From: Piliocolobus tephrosceles | Lineage: Eukaryota > Chordata > Mammalia > Primates > Cercopithecidae | DNA: 64,000 bases | Assembly: GCF_002776525.5 (NCBI RefSeq) | Contig: NC_045449.1 | Span: 6,077,476 to 6,141,475, forward strand | Reading direction: 5' to 3' | Shown: piece after piece, positions 54,236 to 64,000 of the stretch | Position numbering within the stretch: the first letter of the stretch is position 1 | Layout: every line of letters begins with the position of its first letter | The notes under the pieces: model-generated | The model's input: the letters and a program-made list of their open reading frames with translations, nothing else | Told to the model about the DNA's origin: nothing | Databases searched by the model: none | Program-made: the position numbers and the translations under genes

Positions 54236-54248
54236 AAGGTCTAGACTT

Positions 54249-54455
54249 ACCTAGATTTGGCTTCACCTGCCATTCAGCCTATTCCCAAAAGGAACACCTC
54301 CCAATGGAGGATATACAGTGTCTACTGCATCCCACTCCCAACTGTCCCACTGAGGGAAGAAAGCCCCCAAAGGACCAAGGCCTTGCCCAAAGCCACACAG
54401 TTAACAAGTGGCAGAAGAGAGACAGGAGGGCCTCCGGGCTTCTTTCAAAGGTATT
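54249..54455. other. Unassigned stretch
   Basis: Single-copy sequence between the L1 and the next Alu. 54370-54420 may be a MIR core fragment (GCCACACAGTTAACAAGTGG). Confidence 0.4.
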
Positions 54456-54466
54456 AAAGATCTTTT

Positions 54467-54756
54467 GCCGGGCGTGGTGGCTCACGTCTGTAATCCCAGC
54501 ACTTTGGGAGGCCAAGGCGGGTGGATCACCTGAGACCAGCCTGACGAACATGGTGAAACCCTGTCCCTACTGAAAATACAAAAATTAGCCAGGTGTGGTG
54601 GCCTGTAATCTCAGCTACTCGGGAGGCTGAGGCAGGAGAATTGCTTGAACCTGGGAGGTGGAGGTTGCAGTGAGCCAAGATTGTGCCACTGCACTCCCGC
54701 CTGGACAACAGAGCAAGACTCCCTCTCCAAGAGAAAATAATAATAATAAAAATAAA
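54467..54756 (+). mobile_element. Alu with small internal deletions
   Basis: The duplication AAAGATCTTTT is at 54456-54466 and 54757-54767. About 14 bp are missing after GATCACCTGA, and a few more before GCCTGTAATC in the linker. The tail is (AAT)n. Confidence 0.96.
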
Positions 54757-54918
54757 AAAGATCTTTTTACTTATCAGGTGTGATAGGGGAAGGGCCACCA
54801 AGGGCCCATGAAATATGTAGGACCTGAAAAAGAACAATTAGTTCCAAAATACGAAAAGCAAACTGCAAAATCACACTTAGTAAAATGTTTAATTAAAGAT
54901 TACAAAAGAGCCCAATGA

Positions 54919-55224
54919 GGCCAGGCACGGTGGCTCACACCTGTAATCCCAGCACTTTGGGAGGCTGAGGCAGGTGGATCACCTGAGGTCAGGAGATCGA
55001 GACCAGCCTGGCCAACACGGTGAAACCCCATCTCTACTAAAAATGCAAAAATTAGCTGGGTGTGGTGGCACATGCCTGTAATCTTAGCTACTTGGGAGGC
55101 TGAGGCAGGAGAATCACTTGAATCCAGGAGGTTGAGGTTGCAGTGAGTCAAGATTGCACCACTGCCCTCCAGCCTGGGCAACAGAGCAAGATGCCATCTC
55201 AGAAACAAACTAGCACACAAAAAA
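54919..55224 (+). mobile_element. Alu, full length
   Basis: Starts GGCCAGGCACGGTGGC. The tail is short and mutated (CAGAAACAAACTAGCACACA). Confidence 0.95.
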
Positions 55225-55420
55225 CAGTACAATAAGTTGGCTTCATAAATGGTGACATGTAGAATATGTAGAACACGTCCTTACATTTGAAAACCATATC
55301 TACATTTGCTTTTGTCGCCTTGCAGAATTCCTGAGGGTACCTGAGAAATGCTGAGCAATGCTAACTTAGATTAGTTACTGTGACCAAATCATTTCAAAAG
55401 CAAAATTATTAAACATCTTC

Positions 55421-55725
55421 AATTTTTTGTTGTTGTTTTTTTTGAGGTGGAGTCTCACTGTGTCACCTAGGCTGGAGTGCAGTGGCACAATCTCGGCTCA
55501 CTGCAACCTCCGCCTCCCGGGTTCAAGCGATTCTCCTGCCTCAGCCTCCCGAGTAGCTGGGATTACAGGCGCCCGCCACCACGCCGGCTAATTTTTTGTA
55601 TTTTTAGTAGAGACGGGGTTTCACCATGTTGGCCAGGATGGTCTCGATCTCCTGGCCTCAGGTGATCAGCCTGCCTTGGCCTCCCAAAGTGCTGGGATTA
55701 CAGGCGTGAGCCACTGTGCCCAGCC
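55421..55725 (-). mobile_element. Alu, full length
   Basis: The short duplication ACATCTTC is at 55413-55420 and 55726-55733. The tail on the plus strand contains TTG units. Confidence 0.96.
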
Positions 55726-55733
55726 ACATCTTC

Positions 55734-56540
55734 CGGTTTATTTACAGAAAGAAAAACAAAAATCCACATTTCATGTGAGGTATGTGCTACCTATGATGGG
55801 ATAAGCTTCCAGAGGAAGGAGGTGAAAGCCTAATGGAGCCTGGAAGTGGCACTGCTTGTGCCTCCTTCTTGAGGCAGGGCTTTACAGCTGGAGCCCCAGC
55901 CCCTACCTGAGGCTGTAGGTGGGGGACAAAGAGGGCCCGGTTTGGGGGATGCCACGCCCTTCATGACCTCCAGACAGTGGGGCAGGCTGAGAAAATGCCT
56001 GCCTCAGAGGGAAGGGAACGGCCCTGGAGGATTTTTTTCCCTCCTGAATAGGAAAGCTTCTCCACTGCAGACAGATGCCGCAGCTAACTGAGCCGCAGCC
56101 CGGCAACCGCACCTTCCCAGGCATGCTGAGCGTGTGCGTGGCAGCTCCCCACGCCCTGCTGAAATGATTGATCCTATTAGTGATAAGGTGCCAGGGAGAA
56201 GCTTTATTTCACGTTCCAAGCAGGTTATGATGAAGGAAACAAGATAAAGCTTTCGTGCTGTGTTCTTAGCTGTTATCAGGAGTCCTAGGGATCGCTTTCC
56301 ACCAGTAAATGGTAGTACATTAGTTGCTCTCTGGGGCAATAAGAGATGAACAGTCCTGTAGTCTGTCCCTGGGGGATCTACCCTAAGCCCAAGGACCACC
56401 TCAATCCCAGGCAGAGCATCTGCTGTAGGGACTTCTTGTCCCCACCCTTCTCCCTCTCCCACTACAGCTGACCCAGGGTCCCTACTACTCACACTGTGTG
56501 GATACCCAGGACACCGACAAAGCTGGAGTAGTCAGAGTAC
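55734..56540. other. Repeat-free stretch with GATA-like sites
   Basis: No repeat is recognised. TGATAAG (56181-56187), AGATAAAG (56242-56249) and TTATCA (56273-56278) fit GATA-factor sites within 100 bp. A 162-codon minus-strand frame (56492-56004) lacks any domain I know. Confidence 0.4.
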
Positions 56541-57970
56541 TTTTTCAATGAACCTTAAAGAACCTTACAACAGTGTAACTCCATTTACTCATTCCCTGTC
56601 ATTTGTGCTATTCCAGTCATATATTTCCTATTTTCATACATTATAGACCTTATAATACAATGCTATTCTTTTTCCTTGAAGCAGTCATTATCTTCCAAAG
56701 GAATCAAAAGAAGAAGGAAAAAAAACATTATTTTTGATGTTTACCTACATTTTGCCATTGCTAATGTTCTTTATTCTTTCTCTTATATCTGGTTTCCACC
56801 TGGTGCCATTTCCCGCCTCTAGCATTTTGAGTTACATGTCTGCTCAGCTTTTGTTTATCTGAAAATGGCTTGATATTACCTTCATGTTTGATATGAAAAG
56901 AGTGTTTTTCACAGAATATTGAATTTTGAGTTGGCTGCTCTTTTCTTTCGGTGTGTTATAAAGATGCCATTCCATTGTCTTACGCTCTCCATTGTTTCTG
57001 AAGGGAAGTTAGTTATCCTTTGTATCGTTGTTCTCTGCATGTAAAGTATTTTTCTCTCCGGTTCACGTTTTTCTCTTTCTTTGCTTTTCAGTAGTTTGAT
57101 GATGACGTGCCTAAGTACAGTTTTATTTGTATGTATTCAGCCATGGGGTTGGCTAAATTTCTTGAATCTGTAAGTTTATGTCTTCATGAAATTGGGGGAA
57201 ATTAGGACATTGATTTTTCCATGTATTTTCTCTGTCCAACTCTCTTTCTCTCTCCTCTTCTGGGACTCTAACTAAACATATGATAAGGCACTTGATACTG
57301 TCTCACAAATTGCTGAGACCATGTTCAACTTTGTTTCAATTAACTTTTTTTCTCTACGGATTGGATGATTTGATGTGTTTTCCATTTCACTCAGCCTTTT
57401 TTTTTTTTTTGCTATCTTTAATGTGATATTAAGCCCATTCATAAATTTTTCATTTTAGATTTTTTTTACTTTTCAATTCCGCAATTCTCATTGGGTTCTT
57501 ACTTTTATCTTCTTTTCTCCATTCTGCTCATCATGACCAAGTCCACATGTATTTTATTAGCTTGTTTATAAAGATTTTGTCAACTAATTCTGACATGTGG
57601 GTCATTTTGAGATCTGTTCCTATCAACTGTTTTTTCTTTTGACTATGGATCACATTTTTCTGTTACTTCATGTCTAGCCATTTTTAATTGTATACTGATT
57701 ATTGTGGATAAAACACTGTAGATAGACTTTGGATTCTGTATATTTTTCCATGATGGGTGCTGATTTTTGTTGTAAAATGAAGTTGAATTACTAGCTAATC
57801 ACCTTGAAGTCTTAGAGGCTTGGTTTTGTGTTATTAGAGCAGGTCTGTTTCAGGTTTACCCTTCGTCCTAGAGCAAATCCCTAGTCCTGGGACACAGTCT
57901 TCACTCCTCCAGTGTAGCCCTCCTGAGATCCTAATGGAAGGTCCAAGGGCCCACCAAGCCTCTCTCAGAT
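56541..57970 (-). mobile_element. L1M/HAL1 antisense sequence
   Basis: 56840-57300 and 57380-57900 read on the minus strand as the ORF1 region and its upstream part of old L1/HAL1. Plus-strand landmarks are TTTTCAGTAGTTTGATGATG, CTTCTGGGACTCTAACTAAA, GACTATGGATCACATTTTTC and ATTGTGGATAAAACACTGTA. No frame is open. Confidence 0.75.
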
Positions 57971-58157
57971 GGAAGAGCCAAGATGGCTTTGCTCACATGT
58001 CTGGCAGTGGTCTGCCTGTCAGCCAGGACTCCTCAGGTAACCTCCTGTAGACTAGACCAGCTTCCTTGCATGGTGGGCTCAAAACAGTATTCAAGAGGGT
58101 GAAGACAGAAGCTTCAAGGCATCTTAAGGCCTAACCTTGAAAATCATACAGTATCGC
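57971..58157. other. Unnamed old repeat or single-copy
   Basis: It contains CAAGATGGCTTTGCTCACAT and CTTCCTTGCATGGTGGGCTC, which suggest an old interspersed repeat that I cannot place. Confidence 0.35.
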
Positions 58158-58545
58158 TTGTGCTGGTTAATTGTATATGTCAACTTGACTGGGCTACAGG
58201 ATGCCCAGACATTTGACCAAACATTATTCTGGGTGTGCTTGTGAGGATATTTTTGGATGATATCAACATTTGGACTGATAGACTGAGTAAAGCACATTGC
58301 TCTCTCCAATGTGAATGGGCTCACAGAATCAGTTGAAGGGCTCAATAGAACAAAAAGTGTGACCCTCCCACAAGTAAGAGGGGATACCTCCTGCCTGACT
58401 GCCTTTGAGTTGTGACATTGCCTTTTTCCTGCCTTCAGACTTGAACAGAAACATGACAGACTCATCCTGCCCCTCAGGCCTTTGGCTTCCTGCATTGCCA
58501 ACTGTGGGTCTTGGGACTTGTCAGCCACTGTAATTGCATAAACCA

Positions 58546-58660
58546 ACTATATATATATGTATACACACACACACACACACACATAGAGAATATATATAAT
58601 TAATTATATTACACAATTATGCTACATAATTATTAATTATATATATCACATACTCACATA
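58546..58660. repeat. TA/CA microsatellite cluster
   Basis: TATATATATATGTATACACA leads into a CA run (58562-58583), then TATATATAATTAATTATATT-type sequence. Confidence 0.95.
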
Positions 58661-58665
58661 TACAG

Positions 58666-58860
58666 ATACTCCTTAACTTACACTGAGGCTACATCCTGAT
58701 AAACTCATCGTAAGTAAAAAATATCAGACCCCTAAAAACCCATTGTAATGTCAAAAAACTGAAAGTCACGCCATCATTAAGTCCAGATGCTCCTTGACTC
58801 ACAATGGGGTTATGTCCCATCATAAAGTCAAACCATCATAAATAGAATACCATCCTTCTG
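58666..58860. repeat. Partial tandem duplication of an unnamed repeat
   Basis: CAGATACTCCTTAACTTACA (58662) and CAGATGCTCCTTGACTCACA (58784), each followed by a GGTTATGTCC- or GGCTACATCC-type phrase and CATCATAAA or CATCGTAA, are two diverged copies of one sequence about 122 bp apart. Confidence 0.6.
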
Positions 58861-58938
58861 TGTGTGTGTGTTTGTGTGTGTGTGTGTCCATCATAAACAG
58901 GGGACTATCCGTGTGTGTGGGTGTGTGTACGTGTGTGT
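58861..58938. repeat. Interrupted GT microsatellite
   Basis: Two GT runs (58859-58887 and 58910-58938) are separated by TCCATCATAAACAGGGGACT. Confidence 0.95.
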
Positions 58939-59127
58939 AATCTCTTGTTCGTTCTGTTTCTCTGGAGAATCTTGACTAATACATCCCTTCTGCCATAATC
59001 TGTTATTCACAAGTCACAAAATAGATTTTACCTCTGAATGAAAGGAGTTAAAAAGTCACATTGTAAAGGGATGTGCATACAGGGCTAACAGGATTTTGTG
59101 GCCATTAAACAGTCTACCATAGCACCC

Positions 59128-59785
59128 TGCTACAGTTTGGATATGTGTCCTCACCCAAATCTCATGTTGAGTTATAATCCCCAGTATTGGAGACGGAGCT
59201 TGGTGGAAGGTAATTGCATCATAGGGGTGGAGCAAAGATGGTCCTCTTGCTCTCTCTCTCACTCGCTCCTGCTCTGGTCATGTAATATACCTGCTCTCTC
59301 TTCACACTCTGGCATGATTATAAGTTTCCTGAGGCCTCCCCAGAAGCTGAGGAGATACCAGCATCATGCTTCCTGTACAGCCTGCAGAGCCATGAACAAG
59401 TTAAACCTCTTTATAAATTACCCACTCTCAGGTATTTCCTTCTTTCTTTTTTTTTTGAGATGGAGTCTTACTCTGTCACCCAGGCTGGAGTGCAGTGGTG
59501 CAATCTCAGCTCATTGCAACCTCCACCTCCCCAGATTCAAGCGATTCTCCTGCCTCAGCCTCCCGAGTAGCTGGGATGGCAAGCACTTGCCACCGCGCCT
59601 GGCTAATTTTTGCATTTTTAGTAGAGATGGGGTTTCACCATCTTGGTCAGGCTGGTCTTGAACTCCTGACCTCGTGATCCACCCGCCACAGCCTCCCAAA
59701 CTGCTGGGATTATAGGCATGAGCCACCGCGCCTGGCGTTTCAGGTATTTCTTTATAACAATGCAAGAATGGATGAATACACACCC
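59128..59785 (+). mobile_element. MaLR-type (MST/MLT1) solo LTR with Alu inside
   Basis: ACAGTTTGGATATGTGTCCT, CACCCAAATCTCATGTTGAG, GTTAAACCTCTTTATAAATT and ACCCACTCTCAGGTATTTC, continued after the Alu by TTTATAACAATGCAAGAATG, follow the MaLR LTR order. No internal retroviral genes adjoin it. Confidence 0.88.
59442..59737 (-). mobile_element. Alu, full length, inside the LTR
   Basis: The duplication TCAGGTATTTCYTT is at 59428-59441 and 59740-59753, with one mismatch. Confidence 0.95.
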
Positions 59786-61799
59786 TTTACTATCCTTAAA
59801 ATGAAAACACAGAAAATAGAGCTAACCTAAATGTAAATGCTTAAAAACAAAATCATTCACTAACCATAATATAAAGGAGGTATGGAAGATAAATAATTTG
59901 TAATAAAACAATATGTATTTCAATATGTAAATGCTTGGGCATAATTGCACTGGAAGACATCATGAAGTAATCAGCCTCTTATATTTATACGCAGAGTGAC
60001 ACACACAGCATGACACAGGAGTGTTATCCTGGTGACTCATATTATGAACATCATTATCATCCGTAATGATCTCCAAAATGGGGAAGAACTGTAATGTTCA
60101 GAACAAAACAAAATATAAAACTCCCTTGATTTATACCACAGCTGTATTCCTCCACTATTCAGTATGGGTTAAAAACTGAGCAAAAAGTTCTCATGCTGTA
60201 GATTCAGATAAGCATGAATAAGAATACATCGACAAGAATATCTGGCTGGACATTTGCAGTCCAGCAGGACAAGGGATAATTTGTTGAGAACATTTCAGGA
60301 AACTAGGCAACCCACCATCTTTGGTTTAACCGAAGCCACACTCTAAACTTTGAGTTGTTCCCTAGGGGGCCATACTGCCAGTTGAGAATCATCAGATGGG
60401 GGGCTGTTATAACAGAGATATAGACCTATATAGATATATAGTGCATCATCACTTCCCCCCAGTGCATCATCAGAGACAAAGCACCACCCAAGAGAACCAC
60501 CAGTGAGGTTCCAGAGAGAAAAGGAAGTACAACAGAGGACGCACTCAGGAGGGGACTGATGAAAGAAGCAGATAGAGTTCCCGGCAGACACACGACATGA
60601 ATGGCCCAGTGTTTCTGACTCACATCAGAATAATGCAAGACTCAGTCTTATGGCCCCTCAGGGAGAGGGCAGGCCAGGCAGCCCACCCTACCAAGGGCTT
60701 GCAGACCCAATCCTTGAGGGCATGAGGATAGGAAGCTGGCAGTTGTCTGCCCAACTCCAAGATTTGGAGCTAACTTGGGGGAACTTGCTTCTGTTGGACT
60801 TTAAAGACAAACAAATTTAGTGCCTTTGTGGAGAGATTCTGGGCCAGGGAACACACCATAAGATTTAGCATTTTAAAGCTGCACCCGCTGCCCCAAGTTT
60901 TACATGAGGAAGGAGGGAAGGTCACAGCTTGATGTGATGGCCGTGGATTGGGTCTCCAGAGGCAAAGGGATTCAGCCAAGGGCCTGCCCATGTGTGCATG
61001 TGGCATGTGTACTTAGAGTATGACCTATGGGTTGTCCAGTCGTTTCTGCTAATTAAACACTTCAATATAGTTTTGAGGTAAGAATGGTTGGCCTGCATTT
61101 CAGACCATCCCTGGAGGACTGGGGAAGTGGGAGAATATGCCATCTGGCAAAGCACCATGAAACTGAATCACCTGGGGGAATTCAGAGAAAATCGCACTAA
61201 CAGTGGAAGGATAGATAGATGGACAGATCAATGCACAGGCTCTCTATTCACTTTATCAAAGATCAAGGGTAGGAGCAGGTTCCCTTCCCCCACTCCAATG
61301 GCCAACCCACTCATCCAGCCTCCGGCCACATCAGGATCCCCCAGAAGCCACCGTGCGCTACTCCTTGCAGCCGCAAAGCTCAGACAATGGCAGCCCTCAC
61401 TCTTGTGCCTCCTACTCAACCGGGAGCCAGGCTCCTCTGACTTTCCCTCCAAATCCAACCCTCTTATTCCTCAGATGGTGTGTATGCAGGGCCACGAAAG
61501 TGCACGTTAACTCAAGGCCAGGCATCTTTGGAAGGAAATCAATACATAATTATGTGTTCTGTCTGCCGCATGGCCCAGAGCCAGGCTGATTGGGAATTAG
61601 AGAAAGTGAAAACAGAGTGGTCAAGTCCAGCCCAGCATCTAGATATGCCCTGGCAGGGTGAAAGAAGTGGGGGCCAAGGACCAACCACCAGGCCTCTGTG
61701 TGGATCTCACAGCCTTTTCTGCTTGAAACGTCCATGTTCTGGGACCAGTTCAAGCAGTCGGAGTCAGGGGCACTGGCTCCTTTGCTTTTCTGATTCCTT
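59786..61799. other. Unassigned 2-kb stretch
   Basis: 59790-60330 is AT-rich. 60439-60470 contains a small duplication of AGTGCATCATCA. 60600-61800 is GC-richer single-copy sequence with no gene I can support. Frames of 140 and 156 codons (61088-61510, 61480-61950) have no recognisable domain. Confidence 0.4.
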
Positions 61800-61970
61800 G
61801 CTGCATCCACAGGGGGCTGGACTCTGCAGCAGCCTCCTCACCTGCCTCCCTGTCTCCCTTCTCTCTCCCTCTAACCTACCCAGCTTGAGCACCAGCAACC
61901 CAAATGATCTTCCTAAAGTGCAAATACGACCATGTCATTTGTCTGCATAAAGGAACTCTCGGGAAGCAGC
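61800..61970 (+). mobile_element. L2 fragment
   Basis: CAAATGATCTTCCTAAAGTG, CAAATACGACCATGTCATTT and GTCTGCATAAAGGAACTC match an internal L2 region. Confidence 0.65.
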
Positions 61971-61979
61971 CCGGGGTTG

Positions 61980-62175
61980 ACAGCATCTAATATGAAGTTA
62001 GAAAAACCCAGGTTTGAGTATAGCCTGGGCCACCAAAAGATGCTCATCAAGTCACTGTATCCCTCTGTAACATGGAGGAAATAAGAGTATTGACTTGACA
62101 GAGTTACTTGAAAGGATTCTAGAAAATGACACGGGCCAAACCTAGCACATAGTAGGCACCTTATAAGTAATAGCC
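61980..62175 (-). mobile_element. MIR SINE
   Basis: AACCCAGGTTTGAGTATAGC, CAAGTCACTGTATCCCTCTG and CCTAGCACATAGTAGGCACC read as antisense MIR. Confidence 0.8.
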
Positions 62176-62214
62176 ATCATCATTATCATCACCATCAACG
62201 TCATTATCATCATC
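62172..62214. repeat. (ATC)n microsatellite
   Basis: Imperfect CATCAT and TATCAT units end in a T-run at 62214-62222. Confidence 0.9.
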
Positions 62215-63896
62215 TTTTTTTTATGGCTTTCTCCCTGGAGATGATGTCTTCGTCCTCTCTAGGCCTCCTTCCACACATTTTCATTATAGCCCTGAGGATC
62301 TGGGAGCCTCCGCCCTCTTTCCTCCACTTGTAGGAGGATCCAGGCTTCATAGGCAGAGGACCTGGGGGCAAGTCATGTCCCAGTGGATGACGCCATGTTC
62401 TTCTGGGGCTTCCCTGTGATGATGGCACAAGCCTGTGAGATGGAGGAGCCTGTCTTGGCTGCAACTGGCCCACAACTTAGGCCGTGCGAAGACCTGAGCT
62501 CAGTCTGGGGTTTGCCTTTGGACCTGGGTCTTGGGCCAGGGCCAGAGCTCGGTCTGGAAATGGGGTCAGAACTCAGTCCACCCCTGGGATTAACCCTCAG
62601 CCTATAACCAGAATCTGGGCTCACACCGGGGCCACAATGGAGACTCAGCTCAAGGGCAGGGAGCAGTTTCTTGATGTGAAGTTTAAAGATTTCTACAAAC
62701 GTAACCCACGGCTAAAGCATTGTGGGCATCCAGCTCTCAGCATGCTGTGACTGAAATGCATCATTCCCCTCCACGACGTGAGGGTACCTTCCTGCCCACA
62801 TGCAACATGAATGTGGCCGTTTTTAAGAACAAAAAGACTGATGTTAGCCATTTGTCTTCTGCAAACAGCCTGTCTGCCAAAACCACTCTGCCACTCGATG
62901 CCGAAAGACACCTGCTACAGCCATATCTTTGTGTCTTGTGATGCCAGACAGGCAGGAGGAAAAGCAAAAATAAATATTCCTTGAATATGTCCAAAGATCC
63001 AGGTTTGGGCCCTCTGTCTCTAACACCCCTACCCTGGCCAGAAGGGGAGACCCAGGGACAGAGGGCCACAGTGGGTATTTCTCGTGGCTGTGGCACAGAC
63101 ACTGGGAGGCAGGCACCAGGAGCAGAGGGAATGAGTCAAGCATGGGTCAGAGAGCAGAGGAGAGCAGCCCAAGGATCCAGGGGTCGGAATGGGCCTGGAG
63201 AGGAGGTGGCAGGAAGGGAGTCAGCAGTGGCGGCCAAGGCTTCTGCTTCAGTGGCAACCAGTACCCCAGGCACTTTGCCAGAGACAAGAACCAGGACAGA
63301 AGGTGCAGTGGATACAGCCCGGAGGGGAGCTGGTCCCCTCTTCCTCCAGGCAAGGGCTGTTCAAGGGCTACATCAGCCCTCCTCACCCCATAGCTCCAGA
63401 TACCCCTTCCTCCTTCCACATTCCACATCCTCTCCCTTTGTGGGGAAAGCAGCCTTGCCTGTATACAGCCTTCTCCACCTCTCTCCAAGCCTTGATTTCT
63501 CCTGCACTCTGTAGACTCGAGTCCCTATTTCACCCCTCAATTCTTTTACTGAGATGGTTCCAGAAGGCAAATTCCTCCACAGCATTAAAAAATAATTTAT
63601 AGAAATAATGTTCCTTTAATAAAAGCCACATAGAATTATACAATTTTTATAGTGCATGACCGAACAAGAAAAGTCTGAACTCTTGTATAAAAATGAATCT
63701 CTCCTGCTCCCATGCTCAGAACAATACCACCTCCTTCAGCTAACATAATATATTGACTTTGAAAGTTTAACTTGCAGTGTCATTGGGCCGAGCTGGCCAC
63801 TCATTCTGCTCCAAAGAGCTCCCCCAAAGACGGCCTCTTCCAGCGTGGCTCTTAAATATGACGGCAGGAAAAACAAACTTGCTTCTGCTGCTCGCT
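62215..63896. other. Repeat-free, GC-richer stretch
   Basis: No interspersed repeat is recognised over 1.6 kb. 62492-62585 shows a weak internal repetition of AGCTCAGTCTGG / AGCTCGGTCTGG / AACTCAGTCC. Several frames of 70-177 codons overlap on both strands without family character, so none is called. 63590-63770 is AT-rich. Confidence 0.4.
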
Positions 63897-63904
63897 CGCG
63901 CGCG

Positions 63905-63944
<40 letters not shown>
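63897..63944. repeat. Composite (CG)4-(CT)11-(AT)9 microsatellite
   Basis: CGCGCGCG (63897-63904), then CT units (63905-63926) and AT units (63927-63944) follow without interruption. Confidence 0.97.
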
Positions 63945-64000
63945 CAGTTAGTGGCTAAATTGCATTGCAATTGATTGCAAAATTGCTTTCATAATGAGAT
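63945..64000. other. ATTGCA-rich window end
   Basis: It contains the palindrome ATTGCAAT (63964-63971) and ATTGCAAAAT (63974-63983). No other feature is recognised, and the window ends here. Confidence 0.4.

Larger units (their letters stand above)
58158..58985 (+). mobile_element. Unnamed old interspersed repeat, copy 2, with nested insert
   Basis: It opens GCTGGTTAATTGTATATGTC and AACTTGACTGGGCTACAGGA, as in copy 1 at 17523. Its last part (TTCTGTTTCTCTGGAGAATC, TTGACTAATACATC) is at 58954-58985. Between about 58546 and 58945 lie AT/CA and GT repeats and a partly duplicated foreign segment. Confidence 0.75.

Noticed and set aside
59128..59785. An endogenous retrovirus with genes
   Set aside because: Only a solo MaLR-type LTR is present, interrupted by an Alu, with no internal genes alongside.
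62981..63602. 177- and 137-codon frames near the window end
   Set aside because: Both strands are open, with low-information Pro/Ser/Gly composition and no recognisable protein.
1..64000. CRISPR arrays, operons, tRNA, snRNA or rRNA genes
   Set aside because: I looked for regularly spaced repeats with unique spacers, cloverleaf boxes and U6, Y or 5S-like sequences. The only spaced array is the 33-bp repeat at 45323, which lacks CRISPR features, and the DNA is primate.

Overview
This is primate nuclear DNA. About 33 Alu copies, several layers of L1, L2, MIR and MER5A-type remnants and simple repeats fill roughly half of the 64 kb. The youngest-looking Alu (38360-38668) carries the terminal GCTTGAGCCACCGCGCCCGG variant and a CCGGATCTCAGCTCACTGCA block that I associate with Old World monkey AluY lineages, so a cercopithecid such as a macaque or baboon is my best guess. 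No intact protein-coding gene could be supported. The longest open frame (222 codons, 19704-20372) has no recognisable domain. The window reads as intergenic or deep intronic DNA.

Layout: 1-330 holds an old L1 3' end. 958-2430 is a processed copy of BTF3 (NAC beta subunit) on the minus strand, broken by two later Alus. 2.4-31 kb is mostly single-copy DNA with scattered MIR, L2 and Alu copies, a CA/TG-rich tract (5757-6085), a GGAA tract with an assembly gap (13991-14161) and three abnormal Alu structures: a three-monomer Alu at 21745, a two-Alu block inside one target-site duplication at 22818, and a triple array at 28241. 31.6-41.6 kb and 45.7-52.7 kb are AT-rich L1/HAL1 territory with many Alu insertions. 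53687-54235 is a young L1 with a twin-priming inversion. 56.5-58 kb is antisense L1/HAL1. 58-59.8 kb holds a composite old repeat and a MaLR-type solo LTR. 59.8-64 kb is mainly unassigned, ending in a CG-CT-TA composite microsatellite.

No genes work together here. The most unusual structure is at 45323-45600: a diverged 33-bp tandem array whose core is a 16-bp palindrome (ACTGAGCATGCTCAGT). Several units match the p53-family half-site consensus, and a run of 19 C sits inside the array. Other points of interest are a perfect 18-bp palindrome upstream of a TATA-like box (36381-36515), a palindromic RFX X-box beside an AP-1 site (53531-53569), an isolated CpG cluster (5270-5324) and an unexplained insert in an L1 3' end (about 49111-49480). 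Family names come from memory of consensus sequences, and outer boundaries are approximate except where target-site duplications are given.
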